Positions 7,624 to 16,257 of a DNA stretch of 64,000 bases are shown here, piece after piece. Each line of letters opens with the position of its first letter. The stretch's first letter is position 1. The stretch covers positions 62,001 through 126,000 of the forward strand of contig JAMPFD010000008.1 of assembly GCA_023664625.1 (NCBI GenBank), read 5' to 3'. The notes under the pieces are model-generated. The model made no database searches. It saw only the letters and a program-made list of their open reading frames with translations, and was not told the DNA's origin. This stretch comes from Bacillota bacterium. Its GTDB lineage: Bacteria; Bacteroidota; Bacteroidia; Bacteroidales; Bacteroidaceae. The position numbers were made by a program, and so were the translations under genes.

Positions 7624-9321
7624 TCATTTCACCTCCAGAAGCATCTCATCGACACATCCTCCAGGAGGAGTCATAGGCAGGACATTATCCTCTTCTTTTA
7701 CCGCACATTGAAGAATATACGGTCCTTCCGTAGCAAGCATCTCACAAACCGCCGCATCAAGATCATTTCTGTCAACAACCGTACGGCACGGTATGCCATA
7801 GCCCTCGGCGATCTTCTCGTAGTCCGGGTTCATCATCGGAGTGAACGAATACCGTTTGTCAAAGAACATATACTGCCACTGACGGACGTTACCGAGATAG
7901 TTATTGTTCAGGATAATCATTTTCACAGGACATTGCTGTTCCATTATAGTTCCTAATTCCTGTATCGTCATCTGGAACCCTCCGTCTCCACAAAACATAC
8001 ATATCTTACGGTCCGGTGCTCCAAATGCCGCACCTATCGCTGCCGGTATGCCGAAGCCCATGGTGCCTGCACCACCGGAAGTGACAATGGAACGCGGCTT
8101 TGTATATTTGAAATAGCGGCATGCAAACAGCTGATTCTGTCCGACATCAGTAACGAGGACAGCTTCGTCATGCGCACGCTCGCTGACCTTGCTGACCACC
8201 TCACCCATAAGCAAGGGACCATCCCCAGGATTCAGCGCAGGAGAAATAACCTTGTTGTATTCTTTCTCGGCATAAGGCCTGAACCCATCTATCCATGCAT
8301 TATGCTTCGCCTCATCAACATACGGCAGCATATCGGCAAGAGTCTGCTTACAGTTACCAAGTACGGCAAGACTGACCTTCACATTTTTGTTCACCTCAGA
8401 TGGGTCTATCTCAAAATGTATCACCTTTGCCTGTTTTGCATATTTCTTCAAATCGCCTGTAACACGGTCATCAAAACGCATACCGACTGCAATAAGCAAA
8501 TCGCACTGGTTTGTCATTACATTTGGCGCAAGGTTTCCATGCATTCCAAGCATACCCATGTTCAGCGGATGTTCCGTAGGAACCACAGAAAGTCCAAGCA
8601 TTGTCTGACCGACAGGAATCTGCGCTTTCTCGCAAAGCGCCAGAAGCTCTTCACGCGCCCCTGCAATCTCCACACCCTGTCCGACAAGCATAAAAGGTTT
8701 CACACTCTCGTTAATCATTCGTGCAGCCTCAGCAATGACAGTAGCGTCAGAAAGCGGGTTCGGATTATAACTTCGTATGAAATCAACATGCTGAGGACTG
8801 TAATCAAACATTGCCGTCTGAGCATTCTTTGCGAAATCCAGCACCACCGGTCCCGGACGTCCGCTCTTTGCTATATAAAATGCACGGGCTACCGCCCATG
8901 GTATATCCTCCGCGCGGCGAATCTGGAAGTTCCATTTGGAAATAGGCTGAGTAACGCCAACGACATCTATCTCCTGAAAGGCATCAGTACCGAGCATTGC
9001 CGCTCCTACCTGCCCACAGATAACAACAACCGGTGTGGAATCAATCATTGCGTCTGCAATTCCCGTAATGGTATTCATCGCACCCGGTCCGGATGTGACA
9101 AGCGCACAGCCTACCTTTCCGCTGACACGCGCATACCCCTGCGCCGCATGCACTGCAGCCTGTTCATGACGTACAAGGACATGGTTCAGCCTGTCCCTAT
9201 GGTCATACAAAGCATCGAACGTCGGCATTATCGCGCCACCTGGATAACCGAAGAGAGTATCTACCCCCTCATATTCCAGTGAGCGCATCAATGCCTCTGC
9301 GCCGGAAATTTTCTCCATCAT
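7624..9321 (-). CDS. ilvB: Acetolactate synthase, large catalytic subunit
   Basis: A ThDP- and FAD-dependent enzyme that joins two pyruvates, or pyruvate and 2-oxobutyrate, giving 2-acetolactate or 2-aceto-2-hydroxybutyrate. It has the normal length (565 residues). The ThDP-activating Glu53 is in VRHEQAAVHAAQG; the ThDP/Mg motif GDGGFQM...NNN is in the C-terminal third; a central FAD-binding domain lies between. It begins 7 bp after ilvD and works with ilvN downstream. Confidence 0.96.
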   Translation of the reverse strand: MMEKISGAEALMRSLEYEGVDTLFGYPGGAIMPTFDALYDHRDRLNHVLVRHEQAAVHAAQGYARVSGKVGCALVTSGPGAMNTITGIADAMIDSTPVVVICGQVGAAMLGTDAFQEIDVVGVTQPISKWNFQIRRAEDIPWAVARAFYIAKSGRPGPVVLDFAKNAQTAMFDYSPQHVDFIRSYNPNPLSDATVIAEAARMINESVKPFMLVGQGVEIAGAREELLALCEKAQIPVGQTMLGLSVVPTEHPLNMGMLGMHGNLAPNVMTNQCDLLIAVGMRFDDRVTGDLKKYAKQAKVIHFEIDPSEVNKNVKVSLAVLGNCKQTLADMLPYVDEAKHNAWIDGFRPYAEKEYNKVISPALNPGDGPLLMGEVVSKVSERAHDEAVLVTDVGQNQLFACRYFKYTKPRSIVTSGGAGTMGFGIPAAIGAAFGAPDRKICMFCGDGGFQMTIQELGTIMEQQCPVKMIILNNNYLGNVRQWQYMFFDKRYSFTPMMNPDYEKIAEGYGIPCRTVVDRNDLDAAVCEMLATEGPYILQCAVKEEDNVLPMTPPGGCVDEMLLEVK

Positions 9322-9328
9322 CTTTCTT

Positions 9329-11131
9329 TTAGTCTATAATTCTTACACCGCCCTTATCCGCAGATGACACAGACCGTGCATAAGTACGGAGTGCCTTTGA
9401 AACAGTACGCTTGCGCTTCAACGGCTGCTGAGGACGGGAAGCGAGTTCCTCATCAGAAAGTCTGACGTTTATGGAACGGCTTGGTATGTCTATGACGATT
9501 ATGTCACCATCCTTGATTTTGCCGATATTGCCACCACTGGCAGCCTCAGGAGATATATGTCCGATAGACAATCCGGAAGTTCCTCCGGAAAAGCGGCCGT
9601 CAGTAATCAATGCACACTCCTTACCCATATGCATTGACTTGATATATGATGTCGGATAAAGCATCTCCTGCATTCCAGGTCCTCCCTTTGGTCCTTCATA
9701 CGTAATAACGACACAATCCCCTTTCTTGACTTTTCCGCCGAGAATACCTTCGCAAGCATCCTCCTGAGAATCAAAGACCACCGCAGGGCCTTCAAAATGC
9801 CAGAGTTCAGGGTCCACGCCGGCAGTCTTCACGACACAGCCGTCCTCTGCTATATTTCCGAAAAGAACAGCCATGCCGCCGTCCTTCGTATAAGCATGGT
9901 CTATATCCCGGATGCAACCGTTAGCCCTGTCTGTATCAAGAGTTTCCCAACGCGTATCCTGAGAGCCCATCCTGGTAGAGAACCTGCCACCTGGTGCGGA
10001 GCGGTAAATACGGTCAGCCTCAGGACTGATTTCATCTCCTGTGATGCTGTATCTCTCAATATCCTCACCGAGCGTGGCACCAGTCACACGCTTGCACGAA
10101 AGATCAAGAAGGTCACCCTTGGCAAGCTCACCGAGAATACCGAGGATACCGCCTGCGCGGTTTTCCTCCTGAATGCTGTATTTCTGCCAATTAGGGGCAA
10201 GTTTGCAAAGGAAAGGTACCTTGCGGGAAAGTTTGTCTATATCGGACATGTTAAACTCCACATCTCCCTCCTGCGCAACGGCAAGCAGGTGAAGTACAGT
10301 ATTGGTTGACGCTCCCATGGCAATGTCAAGAGTCATGGCATTCAGAAAAGCCTGACGCGTGGCAATTGAGCGCGGAAGCACAGTATCGTCCCCATCCTCA
10401 TAATATGCAAGAGCATTCTTGACTATCTGACGGGCAGCATCCTTAAATAGCTGAATACGATTGACATGAGTGGCAAGAATTGAACCGTTGCCCGGAAGTG
10501 ACAAGCCAATTGCCTCCGTGAGTGAGTTCATCGAATTGGCAGTAAACATACCGGAGCAAGCACCGCAACCGGGGCAAGCACAGTTTTCTATCTGCTCAAG
10601 TTCTTCATCGCTGACCGTAGGGTCACCGCCTTTCACCATCGCCGTAATAAGATCTGCATTCTCACCGTTCCATTTTCCGGCCTCCATCGGACCGCCGGAA
10701 ACAAATACTGCCGGAATGTTCAGACGCATGGCTGCCATCAGCATGCCCGGAGTAACTTTGTCACAATTGGAGATACAGATCATCGCATCTGCCTTATGTG
10801 CATTGACCATATACTCAACAGAGTCCGCAATGACATCACGCGAGGGCAAGGAATAGAGCATACCGTCATGTCCCATGGCAATGCCGTCATCAACTGCAAT
10901 GGTGTTGAACTCGGCAGCATAGCATCCCATACTCTCAATCTCGGCTTTTACAATCTGACCGATTTCGTGAAGATGTGTATGACCGGGAACGAACTGTGTG
11001 AAAGAGTTTACAATGGCTATGATTGGCTTGCCGAACTGCTCTCGCCTCATACCGTTGGCAACCCAAAGAGCCCTGGCACCTGCCATACGGCGCCCCTCTG
11101 TACAGACAGCACTGCGAAGTTGATGTTTCAT
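9329..11131 (-). CDS. ilvD: Dihydroxy-acid dehydratase
   Basis: This Fe-S enzyme dehydrates 2,3-dihydroxy acids to the 2-oxo acid precursors of valine and isoleucine. The 600-residue protein carries cluster cysteines Cys123 in [10 protein letters not shown] and Cys192 in CGACSGMF. Its early [11 protein letters not shown] segment is of the E. coli type that lacks the third cysteine of plant [2Fe-2S] enzymes, so an oxygen-sensitive [4Fe-4S] cluster is likely (inference). It is the first gene of the operon ilvD-ilvB-ilvN-thioesterase-ilvC, with a promoter 78 bp upstream. Confidence 0.95.
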   Translation of the reverse strand: MKHQLRSAVCTEGRRMAGARALWVANGMRREQFGKPIIAIVNSFTQFVPGHTHLHEIGQIVKAEIESMGCYAAEFNTIAVDDGIAMGHDGMLYSLPSRDVIADSVEYMVNAHKADAMICISNCDKVTPGMLMAAMRLNIPAVFVSGGPMEAGKWNGENADLITAMVKGGDPTVSDEELEQIENCACPGCGACSGMFTANSMNSLTEAIGLSLPGNGSILATHVNRIQLFKDAARQIVKNALAYYEDGDDTVLPRSIATRQAFLNAMTLDIAMGASTNTVLHLLAVAQEGDVEFNMSDIDKLSRKVPFLCKLAPNWQKYSIQEENRAGGILGILGELAKGDLLDLSCKRVTGATLGEDIERYSITGDEISPEADRIYRSAPGGRFSTRMGSQDTRWETLDTDRANGCIRDIDHAYTKDGGMAVLFGNIAEDGCVVKTAGVDPELWHFEGPAVVFDSQEDACEGILGGKVKKGDCVVITYEGPKGGPGMQEMLYPTSYIKSMHMGKECALITDGRFSGGTSGLSIGHISPEAASGGNIGKIKDGDIIVIDIPSRSINVRLSDEELASRPQQPLKRKRTVSKALRTYARSVSSADKGGVRIID

Positions 11132-11208
11132 AATGTCTTATGTCTTTATTTTTCTTTTTACCCAGTCTTGAATAAATGCATCACAAGACTGCTTCCTTAA
11201 TTATATTG

Positions 11209-11240
11209 CAAAGTTAGTTAAAAATCCGTTACCTACCAAA
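11209..11240 (-). promoter_or_regulatory. Promoter of the ilv operon
   Basis: On the minus strand, TTTG (11237..11240) and TAACTTTG (11209..11216) are 20 bp apart, matching the Bacteroidetes -33/-7 consensus. The leader to ilvD is only about 70 nt and no attenuator hairpin is obvious in it. Confidence 0.7.
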
Positions 11241-11268
11241 ACTTTAAGTATAAAAATACCTTTTACTT

Positions 11269-11319
11269 TTAATTGATTACATTTTGAGGCGTTTTTGTAA
11301 CAAATTTATAGATATTTTA
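11269..11319 (-). other. Detached C-terminal codons of the hydroxyacid dehydrogenase
   Basis: Reading straight through the TAA at 11317..11319 in the same frame gives 15 further codons (NIYKFVTKTPQNVIN) and then a second TAA at 11269..11271. This matches the usual NIxxFxxGxPxNVVN end of D-2-hydroxyacid dehydrogenases. The first stop is therefore a premature nonsense codon, one base from GAA, CAA or AAA. Confidence 0.75.
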
Positions 11320-12222
11320 AACACATACATGCAACAAACGGCATCTTGCATCCACCGTTGCCCAGGCAATATGCGGGGTAAGATAACAACGCGGAGCAGC
11401 CAAGAGGGGATTCTCTGCACGTGGAGGTTCCACAGAAAGCACATCGGCACAATATGCACCAAGAGTGCCGGAAGCAAGGGCATCGGCTACTGCCTGCTCA
11501 TTCACCAATGGTCCACGGCTCATATTTATCAAGATACTGCCACTACGCATACGGCTGAGAGTGTCAGCGTTTATCATTTCAAATGTTTCTTCAACAAGAG
11601 GACAATTGAGGGAAATGACATCACACTCACCCAGCATCTCATCCCATGCTACTTTCCTGACATACTCCGGCAGAGCATCCGGCCCCTTACCCGTAACAGC
11701 CAGAACGGACATCCCGAAAGCATCAGCAATCTTTGCCACCTGACTGCCGATGGCTCCCAATCCGAATATGCCGATTGTCATACCGGAAAGTTCACGCTGA
11801 GGACTGTCCTGATAGCAGAAGTCCGCGGCAGAGCACCAACGCCCATTCCTGTTCTCACCGGCATAATGTGCGACATCATTGGTGATATTAAGAAGGTGTG
11901 CAAACACCATCTGCGCAACAGAGGAAGTACTGTAAGCAGGAACATTGGTTACAGTGATGCCTTTTTCACGGGCATATCGGTAGTCAACAACATCATAACC
12001 GGTAGCCATCACACCTATATACTCCAGACGCGGAAGGGCATCTATCTCCTTCTTTCCTATCACAACCTTATTCGTAAGGACTATTTCGGCATCTGCTGCA
12101 CGTTCTGCTATTTCGTCCTGACCGGTGCGGTCATAACATACTAATTCTCCGAATTCGCGAAGTTCATCCCAACTGATGTCGCCGGGATTGACAGTATATC
12201 CGTCAAGTACTACTATTTTCAT
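11317..12222 (-). CDS. D-2-hydroxyacid dehydrogenase, truncated by a premature stop
   Basis: An NAD-dependent 2-oxoacid/D-2-hydroxyacid dehydrogenase of the glycerate/hydroxypyruvate reductase group, 301 residues. The nucleotide loop GIFGLGAIGSQV, the catalytic Arg in NMSRGPLVNE and the catalytic His in TPHIAWATV are all present. The family normally ends about 16 residues later; those codons survive downstream of an in-frame TAA (see 11269..11319). The lost segment is the final helix that packs against the substrate domain, so activity may be kept, reduced or lost. No clear promoter was seen upstream; a cluster of 22-bp repeats lies at 12347..12427. Confidence 0.8.
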   Translation of the reverse strand: MKIVVLDGYTVNPGDISWDELREFGELVCYDRTGQDEIAERAADAEIVLTNKVVIGKKEIDALPRLEYIGVMATGYDVVDYRYAREKGITVTNVPAYSTSSVAQMVFAHLLNITNDVAHYAGENRNGRWCSAADFCYQDSPQRELSGMTIGIFGLGAIGSQVAKIADAFGMSVLAVTGKGPDALPEYVRKVAWDEMLGECDVISLNCPLVEETFEMINADTLSRMRSGSILINMSRGPLVNEQAVADALASGTLGAYCADVLSVEPPRAENPLLAAPRCYLTPHIAWATVDARCRLLHVCV

Positions 12223-12476
12223 GATATATAACTATATGTTCAATTAAAAAATCATTTGCCTGCACGGCACATTATTACTCACTATAACAAGAAATACAAC
12301 ATGAAAATAATCAGCATACTAATCAAGCTGTAAAAAATGTTGTACTAAAAGGTAACCTTTTATAGTATGAAAGGTTACCTTTTGTTATACGAATCGTTAC
12401 CCTTTACAGCACAAAAGGTTAGCTTTCGCGACACACATGGGGAACAATAGCCGCATTGAGCTCCACTTTCTTCCGC
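12223..12476. other. Intergenic region with the first 22-bp repeat cluster
   Basis: There is no open reading frame. The notable content is the four-unit repeat array at 12347..12427; the rest is AT-rich with no promoter match I could support. Confidence 0.6.
12347..12427. repeat. 22-bp phased repeat array, cluster 1 (4 units)
   Basis: Four 15-bp near-palindromic cores start at 12347, 12369, 12391 and 12413, exactly 22 bp apart: AAAAGGTAACCTTTT, GAAAGGTTACCTTTT, GAATCGTTACCCTTT and AAAAGGTTAGCTTTC. The 7-nt linkers differ, the last two ending in AC. It lies between the ends of two leftward genes. Confidence 0.85.
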
Positions 12477-13010
12477 TTAAACCTCTGCGCATGGCATTGA
12501 AGAGCGGAAAGTTTGAAGTTCAGACAATATGGTGTCGTAATCATGCGAAACAAAAGTTCCGGTGCCTTTCATCAGGATGACATAGTCTATTCCGTCAAAA
12601 GATCGGCCGACACCTGTATCACGGAATCCATTACGAAGATAAAAATCATACCGACGTTTGCGCATTACGGAGTTGGCACAGACCTGTTCAGGAGATTCTA
12701 TGTCAAGAATATTGGCACTGCCAGCATATTTATTCATCAAAGCAGACAGTATTTTTTGACCTGTTCCTCTGCCGCGCAGTTCTTCCCTTACGGCAAAATA
12801 CCAGAACCAATTAAAAGATTTCCTGGGATACACAACAGTCATTCCGGCCAACTGCCCGGTATGATAATATGCTGTAAAATCCAATGACATTGCGTCAACA
12901 AGCCATAGAAGTTCATTCCACGGTATCTGCTCCTCCGCAGGAAATGACGCCTCATAAAGTTGTCTCAAGTGGCAGTCGGCATTTAAGGCCGTAATTCGTT
13001 TCTCTGTCAT
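12477..13010 (-). CDS. GNAT-family N-acetyltransferase
   Basis: A 177-residue acetyl-CoA-dependent acetyltransferase. The acetyl-CoA motif A is visible as EELRGRGTGQKILSAL near residues 75-90, followed by a typical beta5 segment and the FYLRNGFRDTG motif B. Substrate is unknown. Its own promoter lies at 13075..13105, and a 22-bp repeat cluster follows the stop. Confidence 0.8.
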   Translation of the reverse strand: MTEKRITALNADCHLRQLYEASFPAEEQIPWNELLWLVDAMSLDFTAYYHTGQLAGMTVVYPRKSFNWFWYFAVREELRGRGTGQKILSALMNKYAGSANILDIESPEQVCANSVMRKRRYDFYLRNGFRDTGVGRSFDGIDYVILMKGTGTFVSHDYDTILSELQTFRSSMPCAEV

Positions 13011-13074
13011 AACAAATATCTAAATAGGTGATTCCGCAATAAATGCATATATCCATACTGATTGTTTCTCATTG

Positions 13075-13105
13075 CAAAGATACAAAAACTCACAGACTTG
13101 CCAAA
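13075..13105 (-). promoter_or_regulatory. Promoter of the GNAT gene
   Basis: On the minus strand TTTG (13102..13105) and TATCTTTG (13075..13082) are 19 bp apart. The start codon is 65 bp downstream. Confidence 0.65.
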
Positions 13106-13230
13106 TATTTACTCTATCTTTATTTTAGAAGTTCTGCATGCTTAGTATATATCAATAGAGGCAGGTGCATGGAGGATGCTTCTAAAATAAAGGATTCGTC
13201 CTGTCTTTTATCAAAAAAAAGCTAATAGGA

Positions 13231-13262
13231 TTTGCAATAAAAGGAAAAAATAAGTATCTTTG
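13231..13262 (+). promoter_or_regulatory. Consensus promoter ahead of an unexplained 450-nt leader
   Basis: TTTG (13231..13234), a 20-bp spacer and TATCTTTG (13255..13262) make a full-consensus Bacteroidetes promoter. Transcription would start near 13270, about 455 bases before the next start codon. Confidence 0.65.
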
Positions 13263-13725
13263 TCCTGTCTATTGTTTCACGTGATGTATACTGAAAGCAA
13301 TGGAAGCATTCGATTTATAGACTTATGACTGAGTGTGCTATGGGCTGACAGAAATCTTGAAAGTCCGTCTCCGTCCATTGAAGGATGTTACTGCGGTTGG
13401 GGTGAAATTCATTCATGGAGAGCGGGAAATGACTGTCCGTTGGAGACCGACGGAGTTTCAGGCACAATGAACTGGAGTCTGAAATTCAATGCGACCTGCC
13501 GGTATTTGTGAGAAGCATGGAGACTGTCGGCATCCGCAGAATTTAAAGAGTTTGTCAGTTAATGTAAATGGACTTGGATGGATGTCAAGGAGGTGGAAAT
13601 GACTCATTAGGAGTTACGAAGCGACAGAATCTAACGGCAACTGCATTTATTGCCTCAAAAAACAACTGCGCTTATTATATAAATTAATTTTCAACAAGCA
13701 TATAATAATCTAAACAACATCTATT

Positions 13726-14145
13726 ATGCGTAATCTGGAACAAACCGTCGGCAACATGGCGGACAAATTAAAAACGGCATTCATTGGCTCTGTAGACTCT
13801 GATGGCTATCCATGTGTAAAGGCAATGCTGCAACCGCGAAAGAGAGAAGGCATCAAGGTGTTCTATTTTACCACAAACACTTCGTCTATGCGTGTCTGGC
13901 AATATCTGCAAAACGACAAAGCTTGCGTTTATTTCTGTGACAACCGCTTTTTTCGTGGTGCCATGCTTCGCGGTTCAATGAAAGTTCTGACAGATGCAGA
14001 AAGTAAGGCACTGATTTGGCAGGAAGGAGATACGGAATATTATAAACATGGAGTCACAGATCCGGATTACTGTGTGCTCAAATTCACGGCTTTATCAGGC
14101 CGCTTCTACAGCAATTTCCGTTCAGAGGATTTCTCCGTGGACTGA
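13726..14145 (+). CDS. Pyridoxamine 5'-phosphate oxidase-like flavoprotein
   Basis: A 139-residue split-barrel FMN-binding protein of the PNPOx / general stress protein 26 type. Recognisable segments are FIGSVDSDGYPCVKAML, which forms the first strands, and FYFTTNTSSMRVWQYLQN around the flavin phosphate site. Members reduce or bind flavin-type cofactors, and some act in stress; the exact substrate is unknown. It stands alone, with a very long leader from the promoter at 13231..13262. Confidence 0.75.
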   Translation: MRNLEQTVGNMADKLKTAFIGSVDSDGYPCVKAMLQPRKREGIKVFYFTTNTSSMRVWQYLQNDKACVYFCDNRFFRGAMLRGSMKVLTDAESKALIWQEGDTEYYKHGVTDPDYCVLKFTALSGRFYSNFRSEDFSVD

Positions 14146-14398
14146 TTTTTACGGATGGCTCCCGTATGAATGCACACCCGACAGGTGCTGTATTGAGGGA
14201 ATTCCAATGAACTGCCACGTACAACCCATACAGAAAGACACGTCTTGTGGATTTTCCTCCTGCAAATCAGTAATGAAGATTACAGGCAATTTGTATACAA
14301 AGAAAGATTACAGAGCTGCAACATATCGCAACAATAACCATACACATACAGCAATTCTATTATTTTCAACCAAACTCGGTCGTTAGAATCTTGTATCA

Positions 14399-14496
14399 TT
14401 TTTGTCTTTTGTCAAGTGGCTTTTTAGTTTCTTTGAAAGAGTTTAGCGGGCTGTATGGCTAAAAAAGCTAAAAAGCCACTTGACAAAAGACAAAAA
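14399..14496. repeat. Perfect 29-bp inverted repeat with a 40-nt spacer
   Basis: Arms 14399..14427 and 14468..14496 are exact reverse complements; the spacer 14428..14467 contains its own small hairpin (CTTTGAAAG). No flanking target-site duplication is visible. It could be a MITE-like remnant, a structured RNA or a long-range terminator. Confidence 0.8.
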
Positions 14497-14614
14497 GAAT
14501 ACATACAGCATACAAAAAAGTAATGAAAAGGACAGGATGCGTTCTAATAACCGATTGGGAGGTAAAGGCTTATCCATGGTCAATTTGGCATCTCTGACAA
14601 ATCTCTCATACATA

Positions 14615-14659
14615 AAAACACGGAGGCACCCCATTTTAAGTGGGTTGCCTCCGTGTTTT
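14615..14659. terminator. Bidirectional terminator after the glycogen operon
   Basis: A 14-bp perfect stem (14615..14628 with 14646..14659), extended inward by CCCA/TGGG, is flanked by A and T runs. It lies 80 bp past the stop of the GH57 gene. Confidence 0.8.
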
Positions 14660-14739
14660 ATATGTTAACTATTTAGAAAAGCGTTTGGTTAACTTGACAG
14701 TGAATAAAACTACCAATCATGCACTGTAGTCATCAACAT

Positions 14740-16158
14740 TTACTTCTTCGCCTCAGTCTTCTCATCTTTCTTTCCTGTTGACGCTTTCTTGACCGGACTT
14801 TTCTTTAGTGGCTTCTCTGCAGCGGGAGCTTTCTTTGCCACAGGCTTTTTAGCTGGTTTATCCGAAGGAAGCACCTTGGCAAGTTTTGCTTGCAAACGCT
14901 CTATTTCTTTCTGTTGCTTCTCAATCTCCTTTGTCTGGTTGGTGATAGTGGTAAGCATATTCTCCAGTTCTTCATTATCAATACCGCCATAAAGTGCACG
15001 GACGCGTGAAATAAAATCTCCGAGAATGTTCATGTAGTTGGTGAATGCATCGAACGGTCCGTCATAGATACCACGGTCAATGTTCCAGTTGCTCGCCTTT
15101 GTCGTCATGAAACGGAAATTGTTGGATGCCTGGAGATAGTCCCAGTCCTGCAAAAGACGTGGATCCTTAGCTATAAGCAGACGGTCGGCTACAGAGTAGA
15201 GCTTATTGAAAGCTTCTTGCTGCATCAGATTCCCAAGCCATACTGAGCAATCGCGCTCCTCATCAACCCATGACAATGTATCAGGAACATCAATGGCTCC
15301 TACAGAGTTGAATTTATCAAAAACTTCACTTGGAGTAGCCCACTCTATGCCTTTCTCCTTAGCCTGTGCCGGTAGAGCTTTGAAGAAGTCAAGGATATGG
15401 CTGGATAATGGCTGTGCAATTCCGAGAGCAGAAAGTTCCATGAAAATATTGACGACCTGCTCTTCTGCCGGGCAAGACGCGATATTGTTCATATAAGTAT
15501 CGGCCATCAACGGATAACCCGGCCAAGAAGTGTTGCTGAAACGGAGAGAAATATCGTCTGAGAAGTTTACATCACGGAGCAAGAGTTTCAGATTTGGTGC
15601 CATGTTACAGTTGTAAACATAGTGTGGTGACTTCCATCCCAGAACATGTTTGGCACCCTCTGTCAGCATTCCTTTATATCCAAGTGATGCCACCTGCGCA
15701 CCTATCTCGTCTGTATAGATGAGAGATGAGTTGCGCACTACAGCAGGACGCTTGCCGAAATATTCCTGGATCTTGTCAGACATTTTCTCAATGTCACGCT
15801 TGAAACTCTCTTCATTGACAAGACCTGCAAGACCATGTGAATATGGCTCTGTCAAAAACTCGACACGGCCGGATTCATTCATCTTCTGCAATTTCTCTAT
15901 AACCTGTGGAGCGTGCATCTCCAACTGTTCCATGCCAACACCGGAGATAGAGAACGCAACCTTAAAGCCCGGTTCATTGTCAAGCATCTCCTGCAGTGCA
16001 TCAAGGGCCGGAATATAAGAGTTGTTAGCTATATAATTGATGCTCTGCTCGTTTGCATAATCATCATAATAGTAATGGTCTGTACCTATATCAAAAAAGC
16101 GGTAACGTTTAAGATGGGTTATCTGATGTATCTCAAAATATAAACATATCGTTTTCAT
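14740..16158 (-). CDS. GH57-family glycoside hydrolase
   Basis: A 472-residue protein of glycoside hydrolase family 57 (alpha-amylase / glucanotransferase type), acting on alpha-glucans such as glycogen in the cytoplasm; there is no signal peptide. The N-terminal KTICLYFEIHQITHLKRY is the typical beta-strand with the His of the GH57 barrel. The C-terminus has a coiled coil (TKEIEKQQKEIERLQ) and then about 45 residues rich in Lys, Ala and Pro, a low-complexity tail not needed for catalysis. It is the third gene of a conserved Bacteroidetes glycogen cluster, after a debranching enzyme and a GT4 synthase. Confidence 0.85.
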   Translation of the reverse strand: MKTICLYFEIHQITHLKRYRFFDIGTDHYYYDDYANEQSINYIANNSYIPALDALQEMLDNEPGFKVAFSISGVGMEQLEMHAPQVIEKLQKMNESGRVEFLTEPYSHGLAGLVNEESFKRDIEKMSDKIQEYFGKRPAVVRNSSLIYTDEIGAQVASLGYKGMLTEGAKHVLGWKSPHYVYNCNMAPNLKLLLRDVNFSDDISLRFSNTSWPGYPLMADTYMNNIASCPAEEQVVNIFMELSALGIAQPLSSHILDFFKALPAQAKEKGIEWATPSEVFDKFNSVGAIDVPDTLSWVDEERDCSVWLGNLMQQEAFNKLYSVADRLLIAKDPRLLQDWDYLQASNNFRFMTTKASNWNIDRGIYDGPFDAFTNYMNILGDFISRVRALYGGIDNEELENMLTTITNQTKEIEKQQKEIERLQAKLAKVLPSDKPAKKPVAKKAPAAEKPLKKSPVKKASTGKKDEKTEAKK

Positions 16159-16257
16159 AGCGGGATTTTTGTTTTACTTATTAGTTGTTTCTGTGCGTTA
16201 AAAACACTTTTAGTTCTTTTTAGTATCTTTGGAATGGTCATTTATTAAACTGCACCG

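Larger units (their letters stand above)
13011..13725. other. 715-bp region with two divergent promoters and no intact gene
   Basis: The left end holds the GNAT promoter (13075..13105, minus). A rightward consensus promoter (13231..13262) points into about 450 bp with no ORF of useful size ahead of the PNPOx-like gene. The stretch 13340-13510 has higher GC and one frame open for 60 codons without a start, so it may be a decayed gene or an untranslated RNA. A parS-like 16-mer lies at 13273..13288. Confidence 0.5.
14146..14739. other. 594-bp intergenic region with large inverted repeat and terminator
   Basis: There is no convincing gene. It contains the 29-bp perfect inverted repeat at 14399..14496 and the terminator at 14615..14659. 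The remaining 250 bp after the PNPOx-like gene show no feature I recognise. Confidence 0.6.

Noticed and set aside
8170..9282. Long (370-codon) frame antisense to ilvB, and similar antisense frames over pepD, thioesterase and PL11
   Set aside because: They lie opposite genes with diagnostic motifs, and have Cys/His/Arg-rich sequence typical of antisense shadows.
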